Assembly (NCBI GenBank): GCA_002509225.1
Contig: DAHL01000005.1
Span: 1 to 17,750, forward strand
Length of the DNA: 17,750 bases
Direction of reading: 5' to 3'
DNA from: Euryarchaeota archaeon UBA102
GTDB lineage: Archaea > Thermoplasmatota > Poseidoniia > MGIII > CG-Epi1
The notes under the pieces were generated by a model. That model saw only the letters and a list, made by a program, of their open reading frames with translations, did no database searches and was not told the origin of the DNA. Shown in pieces: positions 1-6,870 of this stretch (its first letter is position 1; every line of letters starts with the position of its first letter). The position numbers and the translations under genes were made by a program.

Positions 1-817
1 AGATTGGCACGGTTATATCAATGACAAATTAGGTGGTTCTTGGGATAATCTAAAAGCCGGTGTCGAATATCAACAACTTCTTTTTAACGCATTTGCACCA
101 GGAGTCAAATTTACCACAGCTAGTGATTTAGTCAAAAGTGAAAATTATTGGGAAGACGTTCTCAAAGTCTCTAAAGTTACAACTTTAGCTAGAATGCGTA
201 GAGCTTTAGCAATAATGGGAAGAGATGAGGAAGATGGGGATGGTGACACTTCAAAATTCATTTACCCAGCTATGCAGGTCGTTGATATTTATCATCTCAA
301 AGCAGATTTAGCACTTGGCGGCTTAGATCAAAGACACGCCCATATGTTGGCCCGGGATGCAGCAGACAAATTAAACTGGCACAAACCGGTCGCATTACAC
401 ACACCTCTTCTAGCATCATTAGGCGGTCCAGGAAGAATGGAAACGGATGTAAAAATGTCTAAATCTGATCCAGTGGGTGCTTTATTGGTTCACGATACTT
501 CAAAACAATTACAAAAGAAATTAAGTAAAGCTTATTGCCCTCCAGAAAGAAAGGGCAATCCTGTTCTAGATTTATGGGAATATTTATTATTTCCAGGCAC
601 AGGTACAATAGTAATAGAAAGGCCCGAAAAATTCGGCGGCAATTTAGAATTTAAAGATTACAATACATTAGAGACAGAATTTATTGAAGGCAACCTACAC
701 CCTCTAGATCTCAAAAATGGCACTGCCTCTGCTCTTTACAATTTTTTCGAACCATTCAGGGTTGCATGTGAACAAAATCCAGAACCATACTCTAAACTTT
801 TAGAAGCATTAAATTAG
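1..817 (+). CDS. tyrS: Tyrosyl-tRNA synthetase, archaeal type (5' end missing)
   Basis: Class I aminoacyl-tRNA synthetase that charges tRNA-Tyr in the cytoplasm. The open frame runs from base 2 to a TAG at 815-817 with no start in the window, so the gene enters from the left; 271 residues are visible. It opens with DWHGYINDKLGG, which corresponds to the archaeal segment just after the HIGH-like region. YPAMQVVDI follows, carrying the Gln and Asp that contact tyrosine in the Methanocaldococcus enzyme. After GGLDQRHAHMLAR comes a canonical KMSKS ATP-binding loop encoded at 452-466. The C-terminal RPEKFGG and LHPLDLKNG blocks are typical of archaeal TyrRS. Roughly 70-80 N-terminal residues, including HIGH, should lie upstream. 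The first internal ATG, at 194, is not the start because strong homology precedes it. The 3' end overlaps the convergent DUF309 gene by 9 nt. Confidence 0.95.
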   Translation, partial: DWHGYINDKLGGSWDNLKAGVEYQQLLFNAFAPGVKFTTASDLVKSENYWEDVLKVSKVTTLARMRRALAIMGRDEEDGDGDTSKFIYPAMQVVDIYHLKADLALGGLDQRHAHMLARDAADKLNWHKPVALHTPLLASLGGPGRMETDVKMSKSDPVGALLVHDTSKQLQKKLSKAYCPPERKGNPVLDLWEYLLFPGTGTIVIERPEKFGGNLEFKDYNTLETEFIEGNLHPLDLKNGTASALYNFFEPFRVACEQNPEPYSKLLEALN

Positions 818-1162
818 TTCTGGTGGTGTATTTTTTTGAATATCTACCACGTTATTATTCATTATTTTTTTTATAATTTGTCCAGTCCATTTTTTTATAG
901 GTAATAAATTCACATTTCTATATTCTTCAGGCATATTTCTAAGGAGTTCAGGTAATTGTTTCATTAATCTTTGTGCTGCTTTTATGTTTCCAGTATTGAT
1001 ATGAACGGCTAACGCATCAATTTGTGCCAACGTCTGTACTATGTCTTTCTCCTTCCTTTCATCCAATTCCATCCATAAATCTTCGAATAATTCATGCGCT
1101 TCATGAAACTCTCCAACATTATGCTCTTTTACAGCATCTTTCCAAATTTCTTCTATTTCCAT
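809..1162 (-). CDS. DUF309 family protein
   Basis: A 117-residue protein with the DUF309 signature FHEAHELFEDLW (about residues 19-30), where the EAHExxExxW pattern lies in the first helices. The family is small, all-helical and widespread in bacteria and archaea. Its biochemical function is not known, though the His/Glu-rich motif has been taken to suggest metal binding. It is the last gene of the minus-strand run. Its ATG (1160-1162) lies inside the end of the thioesterase gene (10-nt overlap), so translation is probably coupled. Its stop codon overlaps the convergent tyrS end by 9 nt. The C-terminal third is Lys/Asn-rich and less conserved. Confidence 0.8.
   Translation of the reverse strand: MEIEEIWKDAVKEHNVGEFHEAHELFEDLWMELDERKEKDIVQTLAQIDALAVHINTGNIKAAQRLMKQLPELLRNMPEEYRNVNLLPIKKWTGQIIKKIMNNNVVDIQKNTPPELI
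831..837 (+). terminator. T-tract, candidate terminator of tyrS
   Basis: A run of seven T residues begins 14 nt after the tyrS stop codon. Archaeal RNA polymerase can terminate at T-rich tracts without a hairpin, so this is a plausible tyrS terminator. It lies inside the last codons of the convergent DUF309 gene. No stem-loop was seen in front of it. Confidence 0.4.
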
Positions 1163-1620
1163 CTATGATAGGCAGGATGCCCCTCTTTAACAATTACAAA
1201 CAAACCTCTACCGGTAGCACAAGTTTTTCCGTTCGCTTTCAATTCTATAATTATTTCTGCCCTATCTTCTCCAATAACAAGAACTCTACTTTTCAAAAAT
1301 AAAGTCACATCATAGGGGGTTGGTCGTTTTAATTTTACTTCGTATTGAGCTGTAACCGTACAAGGTGCTTCTTTGAGATCCAATTTATCCATCAGCGCTA
1401 CAGCAGCCGTCCAATTACCATGACAGTCTATTAACGTTCCAATAATTCCTCCATTTATTACACCCTCGAATGCCATATGTTCTTTGCTAGTTTCAAACTC
1501 CATTTCGAGACCTTCTTCTTTTCTATATGATTTTATTTTCAAACCCTTTTCATTAGCCGGGCCACATCCAAAACATATTGATTTTGGAGCATATTCATCT
1601 TGTACAGAGAGTCCTTTCAT
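1153..1620 (-). CDS. PaaI/THEM4-like hotdog-fold thioesterase
   Basis: A 155-residue protein resembling single-domain hotdog thioesterases of the PaaI (COG2050) group, which hydrolyse acyl-CoA or related thioesters in the cytoplasm. It has an N-terminal CFGCG pair (Cys16 and Cys19) followed by NEKGLKI. Next comes the central-helix motif GVINGGIIGTLIDCHGNW (residues 53-70). The usual His-Gly-Gly is Asn-Gly-Gly here (Asn57), and Asp65 and His67 are candidate active-site residues. The C-terminal strands (QYEVKLKRPTPY, then a Gly-rich end at GRGLFVIV) fit the fold. Its ATG overlaps the TGA of the upstream M3 peptidase gene (ATGA), indicating translational coupling. The substrate cannot be told from sequence. 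Confidence 0.82.
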   Translation of the reverse strand: MKGLSVQDEYAPKSICFGCGPANEKGLKIKSYRKEEGLEMEFETSKEHMAFEGVINGGIIGTLIDCHGNWTAAVALMDKLDLKEAPCTVTAQYEVKLKRPTPYDVTLFLKSRVLVIGEDRAEIIIELKANGKTCATGRGLFVIVKEGHPAYHRWK

Positions 1621-3338
1621 TTCAGTTCCTCTATCTTTCTAAGTACAAGGTCAACAGCATGCCCTAATATTTCTTTATCAAATGCGAATTTACCTCCTGT
1701 TGCAGAAAATAATTGAGGTAATGGTTTATTCCCACCTAAACTCAAAGCATTTCTATATTTTTGAACCGCTTCTTCTTGGTTTTCTATTGCTTGTTCCCAT
1801 ATCTGTATTGCTCCTAACTGTGCAATTCCGTATTCAACATAATAAAATGGCACATGATACAAATGCAATTTGTTGTGCCAACCGGTAGCTACTACGTCTT
1901 GAAATTCATCCCATTCTACAATCGGATTATACCTATGCCATAATTCTGACCACTTCTTATCACATTTAGTAGGTTCTTTTGCATCTTCTATGTTCATGTA
2001 TGTCCAATGTTGAAATGCATCTACAACTGCCATATATGGCCAAAAAAGAATTAATTTTTCAAGATGTTCAGAAATGGCTCTTTTAGCATTTTTCTCATTG
2101 TAAAATCCTCCATTTTTCTCTTCAAAGTAAGGAGCTCCAAGCAGTTCCATGGACATGGATGCAACTTCTGCAAATTCCATACCTACTTCACGTTGATAGG
2201 TGTACGGGAGGTGTGCTGATTCGTAACAATGAAATGCATGCCCCCCCTCATGTAACAGAGTTTGCACATCATTATGTGTTCCTACTGCATTATGAAAAAT
2301 AAATGGCAGTCTTCTATAACCATATTCTGCACAATATGCCCCCGGAGCTTTACCCTTTCTATTTTCTAAATCTAAAAGTTTTTTCTCTCTCATTTGATTA
2401 AAGTATTCTCCCAATTTTTCATCAACTTTATTAAAAATATTTTGACATCCATCCTCTAATTCTTTTATGGTAGAGAACGGTTTCAATGCTCCCCTTCCTA
2501 AAGGATCTACACTAATATCCCAAGGCATCAAGCTATCTATATTCATTTTTTTCTTTCTACTTTCCAACAAGCTTGCACATGCAGGCACAACCGTTTCTCT
2601 TATTGCTTCATGAAATTCTAAACAATCTTCTGGACTGTAGTCAAACCTTTGTAAATATTCCCATCTCCAATCACGATAGTTTCCATATCCTGCATTTTTT
2701 GCTATCTTCTCTCTTACTTCTAACATCTTTATCCATACTTCATTTATCGCCTCTCTATCTTCTAATCTTCTGTTCGTTACTAATCTAAAAACTTTTTCGC
2801 GTTTTTCTCTATCAGTTTCTAATAATACGGGCTGTAATTGTGTTAATGTTACTTCTTTTCCTTCCCACATCACTGTTTGATTTCCTATTATCTCATCATA
2901 TTCTTTTGCAAGTTTTTTATCCTTTGTAATCAATGATAAGTTTTCTTCTTCAAAAAGTTCAACTTCCGATTTCATAGCACGAAGAGGAACTTCAAACTCC
3001 TTTAGACTCAATCCAGTTTCTAGAAATTTCTTTTTAAGATTTTGATTATATGTGCTAGCAGGCTCACTTATTTCTTCTAAGAATTCATAATACTTATCTC
3101 TGGTTTCATTGTCTGTAGTATCTACCGTTGTTCCAATATACAACTCTGTTCCAAGTTCTCCTATTATCTCATTTAATGATGACCAAGTTTTCAACCATCT
3201 ATCTACATTTTCCTTATCAATATCTATATCATTTAATTTACTAAAATACTTTTCATATTCTGCCCATTTCCATTTCTCAATCTCTACTAAATCAGTAGGA
3301 AGTCCAATATCAATTCCAATTACAGAATCTTGATGCAT
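1617..3338 (-). CDS. M3 family metallopeptidase (oligoendopeptidase F-like)
   Basis: A 573-residue zinc peptidase of the M3 (thimet/PepF) family, which cleaves short peptides in the cytoplasm. The zinc motif HEGGH is at residues 363-367 (His363 and His367 as ligands, Glu364 catalytic). Glu391 in EFAEVASM is the likely third zinc ligand. The conserved substrate-side block LYHVPFYYVEYGIAQLG lies about 110 residues later, as in PepF enzymes. The N-terminal 350 residues are helical and charged, as expected for the lid domain. There is no signal peptide or membrane segment. Length is normal for the family. The ATG at 3336-3338 follows the PAP2 gene by 23 nt. A run of seven C on the plus strand (2241-2247) encodes the Gly-Gly of the zinc motif, and the frame is intact. 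Confidence 0.92.
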   Translation of the reverse strand: MHQDSVIGIDIGLPTDLVEIEKWKWAEYEKYFSKLNDIDIDKENVDRWLKTWSSLNEIIGELGTELYIGTTVDTTDNETRDKYYEFLEEISEPASTYNQNLKKKFLETGLSLKEFEVPLRAMKSEVELFEEENLSLITKDKKLAKEYDEIIGNQTVMWEGKEVTLTQLQPVLLETDREKREKVFRLVTNRRLEDREAINEVWIKMLEVREKIAKNAGYGNYRDWRWEYLQRFDYSPEDCLEFHEAIRETVVPACASLLESRKKKMNIDSLMPWDISVDPLGRGALKPFSTIKELEDGCQNIFNKVDEKLGEYFNQMREKKLLDLENRKGKAPGAYCAEYGYRRLPFIFHNAVGTHNDVQTLLHEGGHAFHCYESAHLPYTYQREVGMEFAEVASMSMELLGAPYFEEKNGGFYNEKNAKRAISEHLEKLILFWPYMAVVDAFQHWTYMNIEDAKEPTKCDKKWSELWHRYNPIVEWDEFQDVVATGWHNKLHLYHVPFYYVEYGIAQLGAIQIWEQAIENQEEAVQKYRNALSLGGNKPLPQLFSATGGKFAFDKEILGHAVDLVLRKIEELK

Positions 3339-3361
3339 ACTAGCGTATGTGGATATCTATT

Positions 3362-4033
3362 TTAGATGCTTTCTATTTTATTCAAAAAATAATACTTAAA
3401 CCATATCCATGCAAGAATACAACCGCCTATTGCATCTACAATGAAGTGTTGCTTGGCTAGGAATGTAGAAAGAGTAAGCATTGCCGCCCCAAGAATCATC
3501 AGTATCCCATATTTTTTATTTTCATTATATATTATCATGGTTGCCATACATACTAGCGACACATGTAAACTGGGAAACGTATTGTAAGGCGGATCAACAG
3601 TCCACAACCATTCCACTAGTCCACCAATTATTCCTGTTTCAGGAACTTCTGAAATATAATCGCCCCTATCCATCTTCATAGGAACTAAAATGAACATAGC
3701 AAATGATGTCAGTATTATACCAAAATACGCTTCCACACCTTTTCTGATTCGTTCATCAGACTTTACCACAATAAGTGGTACAACTAACAATGTCAAAAGT
3801 AAAAGATAAGGTATTACAAAAAAAGGTACAAAAGGTATCGCATGATCTATCGAAGTCCACGGCTCAAGGTAATGTCCATATTTCTCTCCACGCCATTCAC
3901 TAAAATGATTGATTATCAAATATCCAGTATATTCTATTGTTGCAACTGTAAAAAACGCTTGAACACGTAAACGTAAACCGCTTTTATCGCTCAATAAAAA
4001 ATCATTCTTTTTCATCTTCATCATCAAAAGCAT
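3362..4033 (-). CDS. PAP2 superfamily membrane phosphatase/phosphotransferase (AUR1-like)
   Basis: A polytopic membrane protein of up to 223 residues with about six hydrophobic segments (roughly 26-44, 66-90, 100-118, 155-170, 176-192 and 198-217). Two PAP2 motifs are clear: FPSLHVS with His157, and LAKQHFIVD with His196 and Asp200, the catalytic histidines and aspartate of the superfamily. The FPSLH and KQHFxxD wording is closest to the inositol-phosphorylceramide synthase (AUR1) branch. The Lys/Arg C1 motif of classical phosphatases is not evident. The likely role is removal or transfer of a phospho-head-group on a membrane lipid or polyprenyl phosphate. The start is uncertain: Met1, 4, 5 and 7 (4033, 4024, 4021, 4015) all lie inside the DUF5654 gene, so the genes overlap by 14-32 nt whichever is used. 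Confidence 0.85.
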   Translation of the reverse strand: MLLMMKMKKNDFLLSDKSGLRLRVQAFFTVATIEYTGYLIINHFSEWRGEKYGHYLEPWTSIDHAIPFVPFFVIPYLLLLTLLVVPLIVVKSDERIRKGVEAYFGIILTSFAMFILVPMKMDRGDYISEVPETGIIGGLVEWLWTVDPPYNTFPSLHVSLVCMATMIIYNENKKYGILMILGAAMLTLSTFLAKQHFIVDAIGGCILAWIWFKYYFLNKIESI

Positions 4034-4337
4034 CGCGTATTTGCTTCATTTTCTCATTCATCATTTCCATCTGTTGATCGAATTGCTTATTTGCTTTAAT
4101 GACTAAATACGCCAATATCGTTACCAATATTGTTACAGCCATAGCAGAAATAAAAGTGCTTGTTAAACCAGCTGAACTTTCAGATACCATACCTGTTTCT
4201 TGTATAAAATACTCGACTGCTTCTATTATCGCCTCTTTCCAAACCAATGCAATAACTAAACCAAACGCAGTCATAACGGATGAAAGAATTATAGCCCTAA
4301 TATTCAAATTCTGAATATGTTCTTCAAAGTCTGCCAT
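4002..4337 (-). CDS. DUF5654 family two-helix membrane protein
   Basis: A 111-residue protein matching the DUF5654 pattern found mainly in archaea: TAFGLVIALVWKEAI in the first membrane helix (about 13-36), a short outer loop, then a second helix (about 58-81). The C-terminal tail (82-111) is hydrophilic, rich in Gln, Met, Lys and Glu, and probably coiled coil, ending in an acidic DDEDEKE. The function of the family is not known. The gene overlaps the downstream PAP2 gene and follows the HAD gene by 11 nt, so all three are probably co-expressed. A role as a partner or small membrane scaffold for the PAP2 enzyme is only an inference from this coupling. Confidence 0.8.
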   Translation of the reverse strand: MADFEEHIQNLNIRAIILSSVMTAFGLVIALVWKEAIIEAVEYFIQETGMVSESSAGLTSTFISAMAVTILVTILAYLVIKANKQFDQQMEMMNEKMKQIRDAFDDEDEKE

Positions 4338-4348
4338 ACTTACTCTCT

Positions 4349-5044
4349 TTAATTATACGCCGTTTTTATCTCTTCGCTCAAAGCTTCCAACGATTCAAAA
4401 ACGTTTTTTCCCTTATTTTTTTTATCTAATAATACGGCAGGCATTCCAATTGTCTGTGCTCCTTGATAATCATTTTCAAAATCATCTCCAACATATAAGA
4501 TATTTTCTTTAGGTAATTTTAATTCATTACATATCGAAATAAAAAAGTCAGAATGGGGCTTTCTACATCCAAGCTTTGATGACACTAATATTGTTTCACA
4601 CATTTTTCCAATAACAGTTTCCTTTACAATATTTTTGAGTCTATAATCAAAGTTCGAGGCAACTATAGTCCTCACCCCCCTTTCATTCAAATATTCTAAT
4701 AGTTCTTTAGTACCTGAACACAATGGCCAGGATTCTGAAAATGAAAAATAGTTATGTAATTCATTAAAACATTTTTCAAAATTTTCTACATCATCAAAAA
4801 CATAGGTTACAATCCCCCTCCATCTTTCCATTTCCCTATCTTCACTAGTTAGAAAGCCATTCTCTACATCTATTTTTTTCTGTAGAATATTTGCTTCTTT
4901 AAATCTCCTTTTCACTTCATCTCTAGTTAATGAACTGCCATATTTTTTTCCAAATAAATAGTAGCTTTCAGTAACTGCTGGAATTGGATAGATTAACGTT
5001 CCTACTGCATCGAATGCTACTGCTTTAATAGATTTAATATCCAT
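4349..5044 (-). CDS. HAD-family hydrolase (HDHD3/REG-2-like)
   Basis: A 231-residue haloacid dehalogenase-superfamily protein. Motif I is FDAVGTL with nucleophile Asp12; the usual second Asp is Val14, as in HDHD3/REG-2-like members and phosphonatase relatives. Motif II is the Ser130 in VASNFD, motif III the Lys162 in CRKPHSDFF, and motif IV the Asp187-Asp188 pair in YVGDDFEND. A helical cap lies between motifs I and II (about 20-100). It is expected to be a cytoplasmic phosphatase or related hydrolase. The missing general-acid Asp makes ordinary phosphomonoesterase activity less certain. It is the first gene of the minus-strand run. An AAGGA on the minus strand about 9 nt before the ATG may act as a weak ribosome-binding site. 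Confidence 0.85.
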   Translation of the reverse strand: MDIKSIKAVAFDAVGTLIYPIPAVTESYYLFGKKYGSSLTRDEVKRRFKEANILQKKIDVENGFLTSEDREMERWRGIVTYVFDDVENFEKCFNELHNYFSFSESWPLCSGTKELLEYLNERGVRTIVASNFDYRLKNIVKETVIGKMCETILVSSKLGCRKPHSDFFISICNELKLPKENILYVGDDFENDYQGAQTIGMPAVLLDKKNKGKNVFESLEALSEEIKTAYN

Positions 5045-5124
5045 TTTCTAATATCCTTATCTCAAAAGATTAAATAATACTATTTGAAGATAGAAATAAA
5101 TAGACTATACTGTAGAGTTTATCA
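5045..5124. promoter_or_regulatory. Divergent promoter region, HAD run / LEA-like gene
   Basis: An 80-bp AT-rich gap between divergent start codons. A TATA-like TAAATAAT at 5071-5078 (ATTATTTA on the minus strand) sits 27-34 nt before the HAD ATG. AAATAAATA at 5094-5102 sits 23-31 nt before the plus-strand ATG at 5125. Both spacings suit archaeal TATA boxes driving leaderless or nearly leaderless mRNAs. No good Shine-Dalgarno precedes the plus-strand gene. Confidence 0.5.
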
Positions 5125-5595
5125 ATGGGCGATAAAAAAAAGGATAAAATCGACAGCCTCGGTTTAGAGGAAGTTGCTGATGATATCAAAAGCGCTGCTG
5201 GCACAATTGCAGGAATAGCTTCTGCATCTGCTAAAGTTGCTGCAGATATGGCTAAAAAAACAGCTACATCTGCTACTGAAAAGGCCAGCGAAATCGCTTC
5301 TCAATCTGCTACCTCTGCTGCCGATTTTACAGATCAAAGCACAGGTACAAAAATCGGTTCAAAAACTAAAGCAGGTGTAGAAACTGCTATTGGCATGGGG
5401 GTTTCAGCAAGCGGCGCCGCTGTTGAAGCAGCAAGCTCTGCAGTTTCCGCAGGTGGTAGCGTTATAGAAGCTGTAGGTGAAGCTGCCAAAGCAACTGCAG
5501 AAAAGGGCAAGAAAGCAGGTGCAGGTATCAGAGAAAAAGGCGATGAATTCATCGATAACGTTTCAAAAGAAATCAAAAAAAAGAATAAAGATTAA
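5125..5595 (+). CDS. Ala/Ser/Thr-rich LEA-like low-complexity protein
   Basis: A 156-residue protein of no family I can name with confidence. Composition is extreme: Ala, Ser, Gly, Thr and Lys dominate, with no Cys, Trp or Pro. Residues 1-20 are charged. Residues 22-66 read as alternating Ala/Ser and Lys/Glu helices (for example SASAKVAADMAKKTATSATE), like the amphipathic helices of LEA or apolipoprotein-like proteins. Residues 83-120 are Gly/Ala/Ser-rich with small-residue spacing (AIGMGVSASGAAVEAASS), which could pack closely or insert in a membrane. The C-terminus is Lys-rich (KEIKKKNKD). There is no signal peptide. It stands alone on its strand behind its own promoter, and its TAA (5593-5595) directly abuts the purA stop. 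The antisense frame at 5334-5576 is a by-product of this composition. Confidence 0.75.
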   Translation: MGDKKKDKIDSLGLEEVADDIKSAAGTIAGIASASAKVAADMAKKTATSATEKASEIASQSATSAADFTDQSTGTKIGSKTKAGVETAIGMGVSASGAAVEAASSAVSAGGSVIEAVGEAAKATAEKGKKAGAGIREKGDEFIDNVSKEIKKKNKD

Positions 5596-6870
5596 TCATC
5601 TAATAATGGTTTCATTTCTTTCAGGGCCTAGTGATATTATACCTATTTTGGTTCCCATATATTCTGATATAAATTCTAAATATGTTTCTAACTGTTTTGG
5701 TAGGCTGTCATTTTCAATAGCTTCTTTCCATTCTTCTTTATTCATATCAGGCCACCCTTCAAACACTTCATAAATTGGTTTACAATTTTCCAATTTGTTT
5801 ATGGACGCAGGCATTTCTTCGATTCTTCCACTAGGAGTCTCATAGGCCACACAAACTTTCACTCTTTTCATCCCAGCTAAAACATCTAGTTTCGTTACTG
5901 CTAAAGATGTAAAACCACAAATTCTTTGAGAAAGTTTTAACATTACTAAATCTAACCAACCACAACGTCTAGGTCTGCCAGTTGTAGTTCCGTATTCATT
6001 GCCCCTTTCTCTTATCATTTCTGCTTCTTCATTATTCAATTCACCAGGAAATGGGCCACTGCCCACTCTAGTCAAGTACGCTTTAACTACTCCAACAACA
6101 TTCTTTATTTCAAGTGGGGAAACGCCAGATCCGAGAGCTAATCCTGCCGTAGTCGGGTTTGAAGATGTGGTGTAAGGGTATGTTCCGTAATCTAGATCAA
6201 TATGTACACCTTGTGCGCCCTCGAGTAAAATCTCGCTATTCGCATCTATCTTATTTTTTAGAATCAAAGAAGTGTCACCAATCATATTTTTGAGAATTTC
6301 GCCCCATTTTTTTGCTTGCTCAAAGATATCCTTTACATTGAGTTCTGAGTCTTTAGAGTAATATTTCAACATCGCATTCGATCGTTCAACATTAGCTTCA
6401 ATTTTCTCTCTCAAAATTTGAGGTTCCACTAAATCTCCAACCCTTATTCCAAATCGTAATACTTTATCTCCATAACACGGTCCAATACCTCTACCAGTGG
6501 TGCCTACAGTTGCATCTCCTCTTGAACTCTCTTCAGCCCCATCAAGTAATTTATGATATGGCATAATTATGTGCGCTCTTTCAGAAATCATCAATTTGCC
6601 TCTTTTAGTTCCCAGTTGTTCCAATTCATTAAGAAGAACTTCCGGATCTATAACTACTCCATTTCCTATTAATGATAAAACATCTGGACGTAATATTCCA
6701 GAAGGCAATAAATGTAATTTGTAAGTTTCATCATCTACGATTACTGTATGTCCTGCATTGTTTCCTCCTTGAGATCTGGAAACAACCTTGGCCTTTTCAG
6801 CTAGATAATCTGTAATTTTTCCTTTTCCTTCATCTCCCCATTGAGATCCAATTATTGCAGTTATGGACAT
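5596..6870 (-). CDS. purA: Adenylosuccinate synthetase
   Basis: Catalyses GTP-dependent conversion of IMP and aspartate to adenylosuccinate, the first committed step to AMP, in the cytoplasm. With the ATG at 6868-6870 the protein has 424 residues, normal for PurA. It begins MSITAIIGSQWGDEGKGK, placing catalytic Asp13 and the Gly-rich GTP loop where expected; His41 lies in GNNAGHT. Also present are ATVGTTGRGIGPCYGDK, LEGAQGVHIDLDYGTYPY, the TTTGRPRRCGWLD loop that contacts IMP and Asp, and a C-terminal GPERNETI. The frame stays open to 6987, but those extra 39 codons lie inside the transporter gene. An AGGAGA four bases before the 6870 ATG supports the shorter start. Stop TAA of the transporter gene and this ATG share one base (TAATG), so translation is coupled. 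Confidence 0.96.
   Translation of the reverse strand: MSITAIIGSQWGDEGKGKITDYLAEKAKVVSRSQGGNNAGHTVIVDDETYKLHLLPSGILRPDVLSLIGNGVVIDPEVLLNELEQLGTKRGKLMISERAHIIMPYHKLLDGAEESSRGDATVGTTGRGIGPCYGDKVLRFGIRVGDLVEPQILREKIEANVERSNAMLKYYSKDSELNVKDIFEQAKKWGEILKNMIGDTSLILKNKIDANSEILLEGAQGVHIDLDYGTYPYTTSSNPTTAGLALGSGVSPLEIKNVVGVVKAYLTRVGSGPFPGELNNEEAEMIRERGNEYGTTTGRPRRCGWLDLVMLKLSQRICGFTSLAVTKLDVLAGMKRVKVCVAYETPSGRIEEMPASINKLENCKPIYEVFEGWPDMNKEEWKEAIENDSLPKQLETYLEFISEYMGTKIGIISLGPERNETIIR

Noticed and set aside
1024..1302. Plus-strand open frame of 92 codons
   Set aside because: It lies antisense to the DUF309 and thioesterase genes, both of which have recognisable family motifs. Its product is Ser/Phe/Leu-rich with no motif, as expected of a shadow frame.
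2241..2247. Run of seven C in the M3 peptidase gene as a possible frameshift site
   Set aside because: It encodes the Gly-Gly of the HEGGH zinc motif and the frame continues intact on both sides with family motifs, so no frameshift is present.
5334..5576. Minus-strand open frame of 80 codons opposite the LEA-like gene
   Set aside because: Ala/Pro/Ser-rich translation is the antisense image of the Ala/Ser/Gly-rich gene; no promoter or ribosome-binding site was seen.
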